From an uncultured Succinivibrio sp. (GTDB lineage: Bacteria; Pseudomonadota; Gammaproteobacteria; Enterobacterales; Succinivibrionaceae), in assembly GCA_902772715.1 (NCBI GenBank), contig CACYBT010000153.1:1-18368 (forward strand): a stretch of 18,368 nucleotides of DNA, in the 5' to 3' direction. Below the pieces are notes generated by a model. That model saw only the letters and a program-made list of their open reading frames with translations, made no database searches and was not told where the DNA came from. Both the position numbers and the translations under genes were made by a program. This document shows, one piece after another, positions 6,946 to 17,189 of this stretch (its first letter is position 1; every line of letters begins with the position of its first letter).

Positions 6946-9819
6946 ATGGAAATAGAAAAAACTTACGCTCCGGAAAACTTTGAAAACGAGATTTACCAAA
7001 AATGGGAACAGCAGGGGTGCTTCAAACCTAGTTATGATTCAGCAAAAGAAGCCTTTTCTATTGCTTTGCCTCCTCCAAATGTAACTGGGTCTCTACATAT
7101 GGGCCATGCTTTTCAGCAGACTATTATGGATACACTTATTCGCTACCACCGCATGAAGGGCGACAATACCTTGTGGCAGTGCGGTACTGACCATGCCGGC
7201 ATTGCAACACAGATGGTAGTAGAAAGAAAACTGTTAAAAGAAGAGAACAAAACCCGCCACGATTTTGGTCGTGAGGCCTTTATTGACCGCGTATGGAAAT
7301 GGAAAGAAGAATCCGGCGGCAACATCACCAAACAGATGAGACGTCTAGGCACTTCCGTAGACTGGTCCCGGGAACGTTTTACCATGGACGAAGGACTGTC
7401 ACGCGCAGTGTTAGAGGTCTTTGTAAAATTATATGATGAAGATCTTATCTATCGTGGCAAAAGACTGGTTAACTGGGACCCTAAGCTGCGAACTGCCATA
7501 TCTGATCTCGAAGTAGAAAACCGTGATGTAAAAGGCTTTATGTGGTACATCAAATATATGCTTGCCGATGGGATAAAAACTGCTGATGGCAAAGATTATG
7601 TACTAGTAGCCACCACCCGCCCCGAAACACTGTTAGGTGATGCAGCTGTAGCCGTCAATCCTCAGGATCCGCGTTATAAAGACGTCATCGGCAAAGAAGT
7701 TATTCTGCCTCTTGTCGGCAGAAGAATTCCTGTTGTTGCCGATATTCACGCAGATATGGAAACGGGTACCGGTTGTGTCAAGATTACACCGGCTCACGAT
7801 TTCAACGACTATGCTGTAGGTAAAAGACACCAGCTGCCAATGCTCAATATTCTTACTGAAGATGCAAGAATTCGAGATGAGGCTGAAGTCTTTGATACCA
7901 ACGGCGAAATCACAGATAAAATCAGTGGCTATATTCCTGAGGCCTATCGCGGACTTGAACGTTTTGCCGCACGAGATCGCATGGTTGAGGATCTGAAGGC
8001 TAATGGTCTTTTAGATCGGATTGAGGATCATCAGTTATCACAGCCTTTTGGAGATCGTGGCGGGGTACCGATTGAACCTATGCTTACCGACCAGTGGTAT
8101 GTACGTGCTAGTGTTTTAGGCAAACCGGCTTTAGAAGCAGTTAAGGATGGGCGCATTCGTTTTGTGCCAGCCTCCTATGCCAACATGTACTACGCATGGA
8201 TGAATGATCTGCAGGACTGGTGTATTTCAAGACAGTTATGGTGGGGACATCGCATCCCTGCCTGGTACGACGAGAAAGGCAATATCTATGTTGCGCATAA
8301 CGAAGATGAGGTCTACAGCAAGTACCATCTTGATAGAAGCGTCAAATTAGAACGTGATCCTGATGTGCTTGATACGTGGTTTTCATCATCATTATGGACT
8401 TTTTCAACTCTAGGATGGCCAGATGACACCGTAGAATTAAAGATGTTCCATCCTACTTCAATTCTAGTCACCGGTTTTGACATTATTTTCTTCTGGGTTG
8501 CCCGCATGATCATGATGACCATGCATTTTATGAAAAATCCAGACGGTACCCCGCAGGTTCCGTTTAAGACTGTTTACGTTACCGGTCTTATCCGTGATGA
8601 AGAAGGTAACAAGATGTCAAAATCAAAGGGTAATGTGCTTGATCCTTTGGACATGATTGACGGTATTGATAAAGACAGCCTTATCAGCAAGCGGACTGCC
8701 AATATGATGCAGCCTCAGATGGCAGAAAAAATCAAAAAGAGAACCGCAAAACAGTTCCCTAGCGGAATCAATGCCCATGGTACTGATGCTTTGCGTTTTA
8801 CCCTCTGTGCCCTGGCCTCTAACGGGCGCGACATCAACTGGGATATGAAGCGGCTTGAAGGTTACCGCAATTTCTGTAACAAGATCTGGAATGCCTCCCG
8901 TTTCGTCCTTATGAATACTGGCGAAATAACTCTTGCAAAGCCTTTGCGCGACAATTTAAGTCTTGCGGATCGATATATTCTGTCAAAATTAAAAGAGAGT
9001 ATCGAAAATGTCACGTCTTCAATTCAATCCTACCGATTTGATCAGGTGGCAAACTATATCTACGATTTCATCTGGAATGAATATTGTGACTGGTACCTTG
9101 AGTTTACCAAAGCTATATTAAATTCTGAGAATGTATCTAATGCCAAAAAAGCCGCAACCTCCTATACACTGGTTGAGGTCTTAGAGGCCATCATGCGTAT
9201 GGCTCACCCAGTCATGCCATTCCTCACCGAGACGATCTGGCAGAAGACTGCTCCAATTATCGGAAAAATGAATGATAGTGGGACTATCATCAATGCTGCT
9301 TATCCACAGGCATCTGAATGGGAAAAGGATATCAAGGCCGAAGAAGAAATTAACTTTATTAAGGAATTTGTAACTGTAGTACGTAATTTACGTGCCGAAA
9401 TGAAGATTGTGCCTTCTACTGTGATTGCCCCTATCTTTAGAGGTGCCAGTGACCTTGAAGAAGAATGCATAAGAAAGAATTTCTCTTTTGTAAAGAACCT
9501 AACCAATATTGAGAGCGTTAACTTTGTCAAGGCCGGCACTGAACTGCCAATGTGTGCCTCCAAGCCTTTAAGAAGTGCTGAAGTTCTTGTGGCCATGAAG
9601 GATTTCATCAACAAAGAAGATGAAATTAAACGTCTTACAGCCATGATGGAGAAAATCAAGGCTAATATCCGCTCTGCAGAAGCAAAGCTGCATAATGAGG
9701 CCTTTGTATCCAAGGCTCCGGCTAAAATTATTGAAGGAGCACGCGCTCAGTTACAGCTAAATGAGACTCAGTTGGAGAAAGTAGAACAGCAGTTAAAAGA
9801 ACTCGAAAAGATGGAGTAG
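6946..9819 (+). CDS. valS: Valine--tRNA ligase
   Basis: ValS attaches valine to tRNA-Val in the cytoplasm and removes mischarged threonine. From ATG 6946 the protein has 957 residues (E. coli 951) and begins [13 protein letters not shown], aligning with MEKTYNPQ of E. coli. Class I signatures are HMGH at residues 51-54 in [16 protein letters not shown] and KMSKS at 556-560 in [10 protein letters not shown]. The editing domain ([31 protein letters not shown]) is intact. The C-terminal coiled-coil arm (about 890-957) ends in [20 protein letters not shown] at 6838 would add 36 unmatched residues and is rejected. A modest AAGG lies 11 bases before the chosen ATG. Only 3 bases separate it from the downstream methyltransferase, so the two are one transcription unit. 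Confidence 0.97.
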   Translation: MEIEKTYAPENFENEIYQKWEQQGCFKPSYDSAKEAFSIALPPPNVTGSLHMGHAFQQTIMDTLIRYHRMKGDNTLWQCGTDHAGIATQMVVERKLLKEENKTRHDFGREAFIDRVWKWKEESGGNITKQMRRLGTSVDWSRERFTMDEGLSRAVLEVFVKLYDEDLIYRGKRLVNWDPKLRTAISDLEVENRDVKGFMWYIKYMLADGIKTADGKDYVLVATTRPETLLGDAAVAVNPQDPRYKDVIGKEVILPLVGRRIPVVADIHADMETGTGCVKITPAHDFNDYAVGKRHQLPMLNILTEDARIRDEAEVFDTNGEITDKISGYIPEAYRGLERFAARDRMVEDLKANGLLDRIEDHQLSQPFGDRGGVPIEPMLTDQWYVRASVLGKPALEAVKDGRIRFVPASYANMYYAWMNDLQDWCISRQLWWGHRIPAWYDEKGNIYVAHNEDEVYSKYHLDRSVKLERDPDVLDTWFSSSLWTFSTLGWPDDTVELKMFHPTSILVTGFDIIFFWVARMIMMTMHFMKNPDGTPQVPFKTVYVTGLIRDEEGNKMSKSKGNVLDPLDMIDGIDKDSLISKRTANMMQPQMAEKIKKRTAKQFPSGINAHGTDALRFTLCALASNGRDINWDMKRLEGYRNFCNKIWNASRFVLMNTGEITLAKPLRDNLSLADRYILSKLKESIENVTSSIQSYRFDQVANYIYDFIWNEYCDWYLEFTKAILNSENVSNAKKAATSYTLVEVLEAIMRMAHPVMPFLTETIWQKTAPIIGKMNDSGTIINAAYPQASEWEKDIKAEEEINFIKEFVTVVRNLRAEMKIVPSTVIAPIFRGASDLEEECIRKNFSFVKNLTNIESVNFVKAGTELPMCASKPLRSAEVLVAMKDFINKEDEIKRLTAMMEKIKANIRSAEAKLHNEAFVSKAPAKIIEGARAQLQLNETQLEKVEQQLKELEKME
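9813..9816 (+). promoter_or_regulatory. Ribosome binding site for the methyltransferase gene, inside valS
   Basis: GGAG lies at the end of the valS reading frame, 6 bases before TTG 9823. It supports the TTG start over the in-frame ATG at 9832 and suggests translational coupling with valS. Confidence 0.6.
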
Positions 9820-9822
9820 TCC

Positions 9823-11361
9823 TTGTCTGTAATGGAAGACCACAGCACACCAAACTATGTTACAGATGTAGATTACCCTTTTAACTACTACCCCAATCTC
9901 AATCCCTTGCGTTTAGGATTCTCCTTAATACGCATGGGATTTGATGCTCCAGATTTTCTGTCACAGCAAACCACTGCCATGGAACTTGGTTTTGGCGAAG
10001 GAATTACACTTAATGTTAATGCCGCCGCCAATCCAATGACCACTTGGTACGGTAATGACTTTAATCTTCGTCAGGCTAAATTTGCTGATACCATGGCGAA
10101 GATAAGCCATAATGGAGCCAGGATTTTCTCTGAATCCTTTTTAGAGCTTGTCAATCGCGCCGACTCACTTCCAAATTTTGATTATATTGTGCTCCATGGA
10201 GTCTGGTCCTGGGTTACTGAACAAAATCGCCAGGAGATTGTAGAATTTCTTAAAACTAAGTTAAAGCGGCGCGGGATCGTCTATATTTCCTATAATACCG
10301 CTTTTGGCATGTCAAGTTTCTCTCCTGTACGCCATCTGCTGTATCAGCACTATGCATCCTTAGATGAGCACCTCACGGTTAGGGAGCGCATTGCCGACTC
10401 ACTTTCAGCCATGCACCGCTATATAGAACAGGATAAACCTCTTTTTATAAAACAGAATCCACTCTCTAAAATTCAATTTAATTCCTTCTGCAATGAAGAT
10501 TATCATTATTTAGCCCATGAGTTCTTTAACAAACCCTGGCATCTGACCTATTTTGACAAAGTTCAAAAAGCAATGGCTAAGGCCTCGCTTACGTTTGCCG
10601 GACATGCCTCTTTTATTGATAGTCTCGACAACTTTAACTTTACTGAAGAACAGCGCGAGACTCTTGCCAATATGCAGGATCTTGCTTTTAGAGAGAATCT
10701 TAAGGATTTCTTTTTGAATACCCACTTACGTGACGATCTATATGTACGTGAATTGAAAACACTTTTGGAGCCAGTACGCAGGTCTAGACTATTTGAATTT
10801 AAGGTGATCCTCCTTTATCCTAGGCACTATATCGATCTTATGTTGCGTGCTCCTAACGGGATCCATGATCTTGAAAAAAACATATATCTGCCTCTTTTAG
10901 ACATGCTGTCTGAGCATAAAATTATCAGTATCGGTGAACTCTACGAAGCTCTTCACCACCACATGAGTTTTGAGATTCTGCTTGAAGCTATCACCGTTCT
11001 TATTCACAAAGGAAGTCTAGATTTTACGCTTCATCAAGAACAGGTGGCAAAGATACAAAAGAGAACCATACCGTTAAACGAATTTCTGTTAAACAGGACC
11101 ACAACTGATATCCTTGCCTCTCCTGTCACCGGCAGTGGTATTTATATAGATGAGCCTGGACGCTGTATCCTTAGGGCACTCTACGCCTTGACACAGGATA
11201 ATCCAGAAACGCTGCCGCTTTCTCAACTCTCTCAAGTAATCTATGAAAAAGTACAGCAGGATAAACTAAACGAGAATTTAAAACTGAATGCAGATAAAAT
11301 TAGAGGCTATTTAAAGGAATTTCTGCCAACCTTTCTACGGCTTAAACTGACAAAACGATAA
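9823..11361 (+). CDS. SAM-dependent methyltransferase with C-terminal regulatory-type domain
   Basis: The N-terminal half is a class I methyltransferase: motif I is AMELGFGEGITL (residues 52-63), an acidic residue follows in WYGNDFN (75-81), and the FDYIVLHGVWSWV and RRGIVYISYNTAFG strands complete the fold. The rest (about 170-512) resembles the MethyTransf_Reg type of proteins, often annotated methyltransferase regulatory domain-containing protein; a late winged-helix-like segment is possible. Substrate is unknown. The start is TTG at 9823, chosen because GGAG (9813-9816) inside the end of valS is 6 bases upstream; ATG 9832 would be 15 bases away and would drop only three residues. The tight coupling to valS may reflect shared expression only. 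A terminator follows 37 bases after the stop. Family confident; function open. Confidence 0.82.
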   Translation: MSVMEDHSTPNYVTDVDYPFNYYPNLNPLRLGFSLIRMGFDAPDFLSQQTTAMELGFGEGITLNVNAAANPMTTWYGNDFNLRQAKFADTMAKISHNGARIFSESFLELVNRADSLPNFDYIVLHGVWSWVTEQNRQEIVEFLKTKLKRRGIVYISYNTAFGMSSFSPVRHLLYQHYASLDEHLTVRERIADSLSAMHRYIEQDKPLFIKQNPLSKIQFNSFCNEDYHYLAHEFFNKPWHLTYFDKVQKAMAKASLTFAGHASFIDSLDNFNFTEEQRETLANMQDLAFRENLKDFFLNTHLRDDLYVRELKTLLEPVRRSRLFEFKVILLYPRHYIDLMLRAPNGIHDLEKNIYLPLLDMLSEHKIISIGELYEALHHHMSFEILLEAITVLIHKGSLDFTLHQEQVAKIQKRTIPLNEFLLNRTTTDILASPVTGSGIYIDEPGRCILRALYALTQDNPETLPLSQLSQVIYEKVQQDKLNENLKLNADKIRGYLKEFLPTFLRLKLTKR

Positions 11362-11398
11362 ATCACCTAAAAGCCGTGATCAACTTAAGGTTACCATC

Positions 11399-11423
11399 CT
11401 GCATGCTTGTCCATGCAGTTTTT
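11399..11423 (+). terminator. Intrinsic terminator of the valS-methyltransferase unit
   Basis: Perfect 7-bp stem CTGCATG / CATGCAG with loop CTTGTC, followed directly by TTTTT, 37 bases after the methyltransferase stop. Confidence 0.82.
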
Positions 11424-11486
11424 ATGAAAGGCTACACATCCCTGCAAAAGATAAAACTCTGTGCCAGGATAAATGATAATAGCAAT

Positions 11487-11510
11487 GGGGTTTGGATAAT
11501 ACTTAACCCC
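11487..11510. repeat. Extra dyad between the two converging terminators
   Basis: GGGGTT (11487-11492) and AACCCC (11505-11510) form a 6-bp stem around a 12-base loop. No T-run follows on either strand, so it is not a standard terminator. Its role is unclear. Confidence 0.3.
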
Positions 11511-11545
11511 ACCTGAATATCCGCACGACCAATAAGTGTCGCAGT

Positions 11546-11573
11546 AAAAAAAGGGAGATCAACTCCCCTTTTG
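11546..11573 (-). terminator. Intrinsic terminator of the ribF-ileS-lspA-ispH-metY operon
   Basis: On the minus strand, just after the metY stop, GGGAG-TTGAT-CTCCC forms a GC-rich 5-bp stem with flanking A/T pairing and is followed by TTTTTTT. This is a textbook rho-independent terminator. Confidence 0.9.
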
Positions 11574-11576
11574 GCA

Positions 11577-12848
11577 TTAAACAGCATCTAAAGCCTGTTT
11601 TAAATCTTCAAGAATATCATCAAGATCTTCAAGACCGACGGAGAGTCTTACTAAACCTGGCGTAATGCCGCAGGCTAATAACTGCTCATCATTCAACTGT
11701 CTGTGAGTTGCGGTGGCAGGATGCAGCAAACAGGTCTTAATATCTGCGACATGGACTTCTGGTGAAGCCAGTTTTACATGATCGATGAAACTTGCACCGG
11801 CACTTCTTCCTCCCTTGAGGATCACCGACATTACCCCTGAACACAACCCATCCTTAAGATATTTTTTTCCAAGTTCATAGCACTCATCATCCTTAAGTCC
11901 CGGGTAGATCACCTTTTCAACCTTAGGATGAGTGCTTAAATAGGAAGCAACCTTCATGGCATTTTCAGAATGCTGCCTTATACGCAATGGCAGGGTCTGC
12001 AGTCCAAGATTGATATAAAAAGCAGCCTGCGGACTCTGACAGATACCGATATCACGCATGATCTGGACTCTAGCCTTCACAATAAAGGCAGCCTTGCCAA
12101 AAGTCTCACTATAAATTAAACCATGATAAGAATCATCTGGCTCAGTAAATTCTGGAAATTTACCCGATTTAGCCCAATCAAAATTTCCGCTGTCAATAAT
12201 AGCTCCGCCAACCTGTACCGCATGACCATCAAGATATTTGGTAGTGGAGTGAATCACAATATCAGCCCCAAAACTAATAGGCTTACAGAGTACTGGGGTG
12301 GCAAAAGTATTATCAATCACCAGAGGAATATTGTGACGATGAGCAATCTGGGCAAAACGCTCAATATCAAAAACAGTAAGGGCTGGATTGGCAATAGTTT
12401 CACCAAAAATAGCCTTGGTATTATCCCTTATTTTAGCCTCAATCTTGTCATTACTATCCTTTTGATCAAAGAACTCTACTTCAATTCCCATTCTCTTGAA
12501 GGTTACAGCAAACAGATTAAAGGTACCGCCATACACTGAAGAAGAGCAAAGGATATGATCACCGGCTTTAGCAATAGTAAGTACTGTACAGAAACTTGCA
12601 GCCTGACCTGATGAAGTCAGCATAGCGCCAACTCCGCCTTCTAACTTAGCCAGACGTTCTTCCACAAAACCACAGGTAGGATTACCCAGTCTTGAATAAA
12701 AATAACCTGAGCTCTTAAGATCGAAAAGATCGGCAATATCCTGAGTAGTATCATAACGAAAAGTGGTACTCTGAATAATTGGCATCTGTCCGCCTTCACC
12801 ATTTTTTGGTTTATACCCGGCATGAATACAAAGAGTACTGTCTTTCAT
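11577..12848 (-). CDS. metY: O-acetylhomoserine aminocarboxypropyltransferase (sulfhydrylase), MetY type
   Basis: A PLP enzyme of the Cys/Met metabolism family that makes homocysteine from an O-acylhomoserine and sulfide in methionine synthesis. The 423 residues match the length of MetY; the related MetB/MetC are nearer 390. The PLP lysine is K204 in HSTTKYLDGH. Other signatures are YSRLGNPTCGFVEERLAKLEGG (split: YSRLGNPT then LAKLEGG), LTSSGQAA, SVYGGTFNLF, VIDNTFATP and GLVRLSVGLED. ATG 12848 follows AGGAG by 10 bases and lies 33 bases after the ispH stop. The insert with FPEFTEPDDSYHGL is typical of MetY. It is the last gene of the operon, with a strong terminator just past its stop. In E. 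coli no such gene is in this operon. MetY versus another homolog of this family is likely, not certain. Confidence 0.88.
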   Translation of the reverse strand: MKDSTLCIHAGYKPKNGEGGQMPIIQSTTFRYDTTQDIADLFDLKSSGYFYSRLGNPTCGFVEERLAKLEGGVGAMLTSSGQAASFCTVLTIAKAGDHILCSSSVYGGTFNLFAVTFKRMGIEVEFFDQKDSNDKIEAKIRDNTKAIFGETIANPALTVFDIERFAQIAHRHNIPLVIDNTFATPVLCKPISFGADIVIHSTTKYLDGHAVQVGGAIIDSGNFDWAKSGKFPEFTEPDDSYHGLIYSETFGKAAFIVKARVQIMRDIGICQSPQAAFYINLGLQTLPLRIRQHSENAMKVASYLSTHPKVEKVIYPGLKDDECYELGKKYLKDGLCSGVMSVILKGGRSAGASFIDHVKLASPEVHVADIKTCLLHPATATHRQLNDEQLLACGITPGLVRLSVGLEDLDDILEDLKQALDAV

Positions 12849-12881
12849 AATATATTCGCTCCTAAAATTTACAGAAAAAAA

Positions 12882-13814
12882 TTAGATGTTTGGTAAAGGG
12901 AAACTGCGCTCCTGAAGTTCCGTGCCAGTTTCAATAATCTCAGTGGCTCCTTTTTGCTTGAGAAAAGCAATAATATCATCAACCACATACTGTGGGGCAG
13001 AGGCTCCGGCACTTAAGCCTACTATTCTTTTGCCTTTTATCCACTCTTCGCTAATCTCACTCTCATCATCCACAAGATAGGCCGGTGTTCCGTGTTTTAT
13101 GGCTATTTCTCGCAGACGGTTGGAATTTGAAGAATTGGACGAACCGGCGATGAGAATAAGATCACACAGTTTTGAAAGTTCAATAATTGCCTGTTGTCTT
13201 ACCTGTGTTGCTCTACAGGTATCATCAGCCTTAGGACCTTTGATTTTTGGATATTTCTTTTTCAGAGCTAAGACGGTATTTCTTGTTTCCTCAACGCTCA
13301 ATGTAGTCTGAGTGGTAAAACAGGCACTTTCCTCATTTTTAAGGATAAGAGAATTGACTTCTTCTTCCTTAAGAATAACCTTAATATTCTCTAGATTGCC
13401 TTCATACTGTCCAATGGTACCCACTACTTCCTGATGTCCCTTATGACCAATAACCACAACTTCTTGATTAGCCCTAGAGGCTTTGTTGACCTTATGATGA
13501 ATTGCAGTAACCACAGGGCAGGTAGCGTCAATAATGCGCAAATTTTTTTCTTTGGCAGCATGAACCGTATCTACCCCCACCCCATGAGCGGAAAAAATCA
13601 GCACTGCCCCCTGAGGAACATCATTTAGATCTTCCACAAACACGGCACCGGCCGAAGAAAGATCCGCCACGACATGTTTATTATGTACCACCTCATGCAA
13701 TACATAGATTTTTTCACCATGATAACGCTCAATGACTTTAAGGACCGTACTGATGGCACGTTCCACTCCGGCACACATACCTCTTGATTTAGCCAGTCTG
13801 ACAACAAATCCCAT
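12882..13814 (-). CDS. ispH: 4-hydroxy-3-methylbut-2-enyl diphosphate reductase
   Basis: IspH is the [4Fe-4S] enzyme of the last step of the non-mevalonate pathway, turning HMBPP into IPP and DMAPP. The 310 residues (E. coli 316) keep the three cluster cysteines: C14 in SRGMCAGVERA, C99 in DATCPVVT and C200 in DDTCRAT, matching C12, C96 and C197 of E. coli. Also present are YVLHEVVHN, LIFSAHGV, FTTQTTLSVEET, GSSNSSNSNRL and GLSAGASAP. ATG 13814 has AAGGA 5 bases upstream, overlapping the lspA stop, with 9 bases between the genes. The fkpB (slpA) gene that separates lspA from ispH in E. coli is missing here. Confidence 0.97.
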   Translation of the reverse strand: MGFVVRLAKSRGMCAGVERAISTVLKVIERYHGEKIYVLHEVVHNKHVVADLSSAGAVFVEDLNDVPQGAVLIFSAHGVGVDTVHAAKEKNLRIIDATCPVVTAIHHKVNKASRANQEVVVIGHKGHQEVVGTIGQYEGNLENIKVILKEEEVNSLILKNEESACFTTQTTLSVEETRNTVLALKKKYPKIKGPKADDTCRATQVRQQAIIELSKLCDLILIAGSSNSSNSNRLREIAIKHGTPAYLVDDESEISEEWIKGKRIVGLSAGASAPQYVVDDIIAFLKQKGATEIIETGTELQERSFPLPNI

Positions 13815-13823
13815 AGTTATCCT

Positions 13824-14345
13824 TCACTTTTCATCATCAGCATGTTCTTCATCTTTTTTAAATAAACTAATCAGTATCAACAGCGCAGCCCCCATACATA
13901 CGCAGATATCCGCCACATTAAAGGCAGGATAATAGTATGAAAATGTTTCCGTTCGCACGTAAAAAAGCAGAAAATCCACTACATGCTCAAAAAAAACTCT
14001 GTCTATAAGATTACCAACAGCTCCGCCAATTACCAAGGCTATAGCAAAATTGTTCCATTTATGAGCACGCGGACTTTTTTTCAGGAAAATAGTAAGAATT
14101 ATACAGATAACAATAGCCACAGTAATAAAAAAAACCTGCTGCCAGCCTCCGCTGTCAGCAAGTAAACTGAAGGCTGCCCCCTCGTTCCAAACATGCACTA
14201 GACTGAAAAAAGGGGTGATTTTATAGCCTACAGTATTTACATCTATGAGTGTACCTATAATGTATTTGCTTATCTGATCTAGGATCACAATAATTACGGA
14301 CACCCATAAATACACTAGGCCAGTTTCGCCTTGTTTCATAGTCAC
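13824..14345 (-). CDS. lspA: Lipoprotein signal peptidase (signal peptidase II)
   Basis: LspA is the inner-membrane aspartyl protease that removes signal peptides from diacylated prolipoproteins. The 173 residues (E. coli 164) contain four expected membrane segments and the conserved blocks: ILDQISKYII, VWNEGAAFSLLAD, GGAVGNLIDRV (D115), HVVDFLLFY (D124) and AFNVADICVCMG (D146). D124 and D146 are the catalytic pair. The start is drawn at GTG 14345; an in-frame ATG (14339) two codons later is an equal alternative, since AGGTG lies upstream of both. That AGGTG directly follows the ileS TAG stop (14355-14353), so coupling to ileS is likely. The short acidic tail KKDEEHADDEK is unremarkable. Confidence 0.95.
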   Translation of the reverse strand: MTMKQGETGLVYLWVSVIIVILDQISKYIIGTLIDVNTVGYKITPFFSLVHVWNEGAAFSLLADSGGWQQVFFITVAIVICIILTIFLKKSPRAHKWNNFAIALVIGGAVGNLIDRVFFEHVVDFLLFYVRTETFSYYYPAFNVADICVCMGAALLILISLFKKDEEHADDEK

Positions 14346-14352
14346 TTATCAC

Positions 14353-17181
14353 CTATGCAAAGCGTCGTTTTTCACCGTCGTTTTTAATATTTTCCACACA
14401 ACGAGGACACAGACCAGGATAATTGCTGTCAAAGTCCACCTTATCCTCATAATGCCAGCAGCGTTCACACTTTTTGGCACTAGATTTTCTGACATTAAAA
14501 GCACAGTCTAAAACTTCAGATTTGAAAAGAGGTGCATCACACTGTCCCTCAATAAGATTGGCTTTTGAGGTAATAAGAATAAAGACTAACTCATTATCAA
14601 GCATCTTCAAATCCTTAAAGAGTGAATTTTGAGTATAAATATCAAGTTCAGCCTCAAGGCTTCCTCCAATAATTCCCTGATTACGTGCCGTTTCAATAGC
14701 CTTATTGGCTTCGTTTCTAAAAGAGAGGATCCGCTGCCAGTATGCAGAATTAAAGTCAGATGACTCATCAAGTTTCTTTAGCTCCTGATACCAGGTTGCA
14801 GTAAAGACAAATTCTTCATGCTCGCCAGGTAATGCCTGCCATGCTTCCTGGGCGGTAAAGGACATAATTGGAGCCATCCAGCGCACTAAGGCTTCTGCAA
14901 TATGATAGAGTGCACTCTGGCATGAACGGCGGGCATGGCTCTGAGCCTTGGCGGTATACTGACGATCCTTGATGATATCAAGATAGAAGGAACCCATTTC
15001 AATTGAACAGAAATTCATTAAAATCTGCACCACTTTATGAAAATCATAATTATCATAGCAGGCAATAATCTCTTCTTGCGTTTTGGCAGTAAGAGAAACC
15101 GCCCATTTATCAAGTTCCACCATGGAATCAAATGGAATCATATCCTCTTTAGGATTAAAGCCGTTAAGGTTGGCTAAAAGAAAACGCACAGTATTTCTGA
15201 CACGGCGATAGGCATCAGAGGAACGTTTGAAAATTTCATGTGAAACCGCCATATCACCCGTATAATCATTGGAGGCAATCCACAGACGCAGCACATCAGC
15301 ACCTAATTTATCAATCACTTCCTGAGGTGCAATCACATTTCCCAACGACTTGGACATCTTGCGTCCCTGACCATCTACAGTAAAGCCATGGGTTAAAACC
15401 TGACGATATGGAGCCTTACCCTTGACTGCAAGTGACAGCATCAGAGAGGACATAAACCAGCCGCGATGCTGATCTGAGCCTTCAAGATACAAATCAGAGG
15501 AGGCTCCTGCGTACTCTTCACGCTTATCTACTACAGTAAAATGTGTAGAACCAGAATCAAACCACACGTCTAGAGTATTCGGATCTTTGTGATATAAAGG
15601 AGCTTCCTCCTTACCAATGAGCTCTTCTACGCTCATATCCCACCATGCCTGAATTCCCTTTTCTTCTACAGCCTTGGCCACCTTTTCTATAAGTTCAGGG
15701 GTACGAGGATGAATTTCGTTGGTTTCGTTGTTAATCAGTACTGCACATGGCATACCCCAGGTACGCTGACGAGAAATACACCAGTCTGTACGCTGTCTTA
15801 CCATTGCCTCAATACGATTCTGTCCCCAAGATGGGATCCACTTTACCTGAGGTATGGCATCAAGAGCCATTTTTCTAAGACCTTTTTCATCCATAGAGAT
15901 AAACCACTGAGGAGTGGCGCGGAAAATAACAGGAGTTTTATGACGCCAGCAATGCGGATAACTATGGGTAATTTTCTTTGATTTAACCAGAGCACCTTTA
16001 GTAACAAGGACCTCAATTACCTTAGGATTAGCCTTAAGTACATTAAGTCCACTAAAATATTCTACGTTCTCTAAAAAGCAACCGTCAGGTCCCACCGGAT
16101 TGTAGATCTCAATACCGTATTTGGTGCAAACATTGTAGTCATCAAGACCATGACCACCGGCTGTATGCACACATCCCGTACCAGCATCTAAAGTAACATG
16201 ACTGCCTAAAACCACCATGCTTTCTTGATCCAAGAATGGGTGTATAAAGTTACTGTATTCTAAAGCCTTACCGGAAACTGACTCACCTATCTTCTGATAT
16301 TCAGTAATACCGCACTCCTGCATAACGGTTTCAATCAGATCTTCGGCCATGATAAAGCACTCTTTACCTTGCGAAGTTTCCACCAAAACTAGAGCATACT
16401 TAAACTGCTCATTCAAACAAATAGCCTTATTTGCAGGCAAAGTCCAAGGAGTAGTGGTCCAGATAACGCAGGATACAGGGCCTTCACCACAATCTTTAGC
16501 CTTAAAGAGCTCAAGGATCTTCTGTTCATCCTTGGCCCTAAAACGCACATAGATGGAATCGGAGGTTACATCTGCATATTCAACCTCAGCCTCGGCCAGA
16601 GCCGACTGACAGTCCATACACCAATAGACAGGTTTTAAGCCTCTAACAAAATGGCCGTTGGCTATAACCTTACCCAAGGCTCTTAATGTATCAGCCTCTG
16701 TTTTAAAATTCATGGTAAGGTAAGGATTATCCCAATCGCCTAATACACCCAGACGCTTAAAGTCCTTTTTCTGTCCTTCCACCTGAGATTGAGCATATTT
16801 ACGGCACTCTTCACGGAAAGCGGCGGCATCAATCTTTGCACCAGGCTTACCGACAAGACTTTCCACTTTAACTTCTATTGGCAAACCATGGCAGTCCCAG
16901 CCTGGAATATAGGGAGAATCATAACCGCTTAATGTTTTGGACTTTAAAATAATATCCTTTAACACCTTGTTAATGGAATGACCTATATGAATGTTACCAT
17001 TTGCATATGGAGGACCATCATGGAGCACAAATTTATTAGCACCGGCTCTTGCAGTACGGATTTTTTTGTACAGACAACGTTTTTCCCAATCTGCAAGCAT
17101 CTGAGGCTCTCTTGCGGCAAGATTACCACGCATAGGAAATTCAGTATTTGGAAGGTTTAAAGTATTTTTATAATCTGCCAT
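14353..17181 (-). CDS. ileS: Isoleucine--tRNA ligase
   Basis: IleS charges tRNA-Ile and edits misactivated valine. From ATG 17181 it has 942 residues (E. coli 938) and begins [19 protein letters not shown], aligning with MSDYKSTLNLPETGFPMRG. Signatures are HIGH at 65-68 in [18 protein letters not shown] at about 608-612 in [10 protein letters not shown], the editing core [13 protein letters not shown] and [16 protein letters not shown], and a C-terminal zinc ribbon with Cys 905, 908, 925 and 928. An ATG five codons earlier (17196) overlaps the ribF stop and could be used instead by coupling; neither start has a strong ribosome binding site. It sits between ribF and lspA as in E. coli. No T-box or other leader element is seen. 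Confidence 0.97.
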   Translation of the reverse strand: MADYKNTLNLPNTEFPMRGNLAAREPQMLADWEKRCLYKKIRTARAGANKFVLHDGPPYANGNIHIGHSINKVLKDIILKSKTLSGYDSPYIPGWDCHGLPIEVKVESLVGKPGAKIDAAAFREECRKYAQSQVEGQKKDFKRLGVLGDWDNPYLTMNFKTEADTLRALGKVIANGHFVRGLKPVYWCMDCQSALAEAEVEYADVTSDSIYVRFRAKDEQKILELFKAKDCGEGPVSCVIWTTTPWTLPANKAICLNEQFKYALVLVETSQGKECFIMAEDLIETVMQECGITEYQKIGESVSGKALEYSNFIHPFLDQESMVVLGSHVTLDAGTGCVHTAGGHGLDDYNVCTKYGIEIYNPVGPDGCFLENVEYFSGLNVLKANPKVIEVLVTKGALVKSKKITHSYPHCWRHKTPVIFRATPQWFISMDEKGLRKMALDAIPQVKWIPSWGQNRIEAMVRQRTDWCISRQRTWGMPCAVLINNETNEIHPRTPELIEKVAKAVEEKGIQAWWDMSVEELIGKEEAPLYHKDPNTLDVWFDSGSTHFTVVDKREEYAGASSDLYLEGSDQHRGWFMSSLMLSLAVKGKAPYRQVLTHGFTVDGQGRKMSKSLGNVIAPQEVIDKLGADVLRLWIASNDYTGDMAVSHEIFKRSSDAYRRVRNTVRFLLANLNGFNPKEDMIPFDSMVELDKWAVSLTAKTQEEIIACYDNYDFHKVVQILMNFCSIEMGSFYLDIIKDRQYTAKAQSHARRSCQSALYHIAEALVRWMAPIMSFTAQEAWQALPGEHEEFVFTATWYQELKKLDESSDFNSAYWQRILSFRNEANKAIETARNQGIIGGSLEAELDIYTQNSLFKDLKMLDNELVFILITSKANLIEGQCDAPLFKSEVLDCAFNVRKSSAKKCERCWHYEDKVDFDSNYPGLCPRCVENIKNDGEKRRFA

Positions 17182-17189
17182 TTGTATAT

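Noticed and set aside
9300..9713. 137-codon minus-strand ORF inside valS
   Set aside because: Entirely antisense to the well-conserved valS C-terminal region, with no motif; a shadow frame.
12123..12539. 138-codon + strand ORF inside metY
   Set aside because: Antisense to conserved PLP-enzyme coding sequence, with no domain features.
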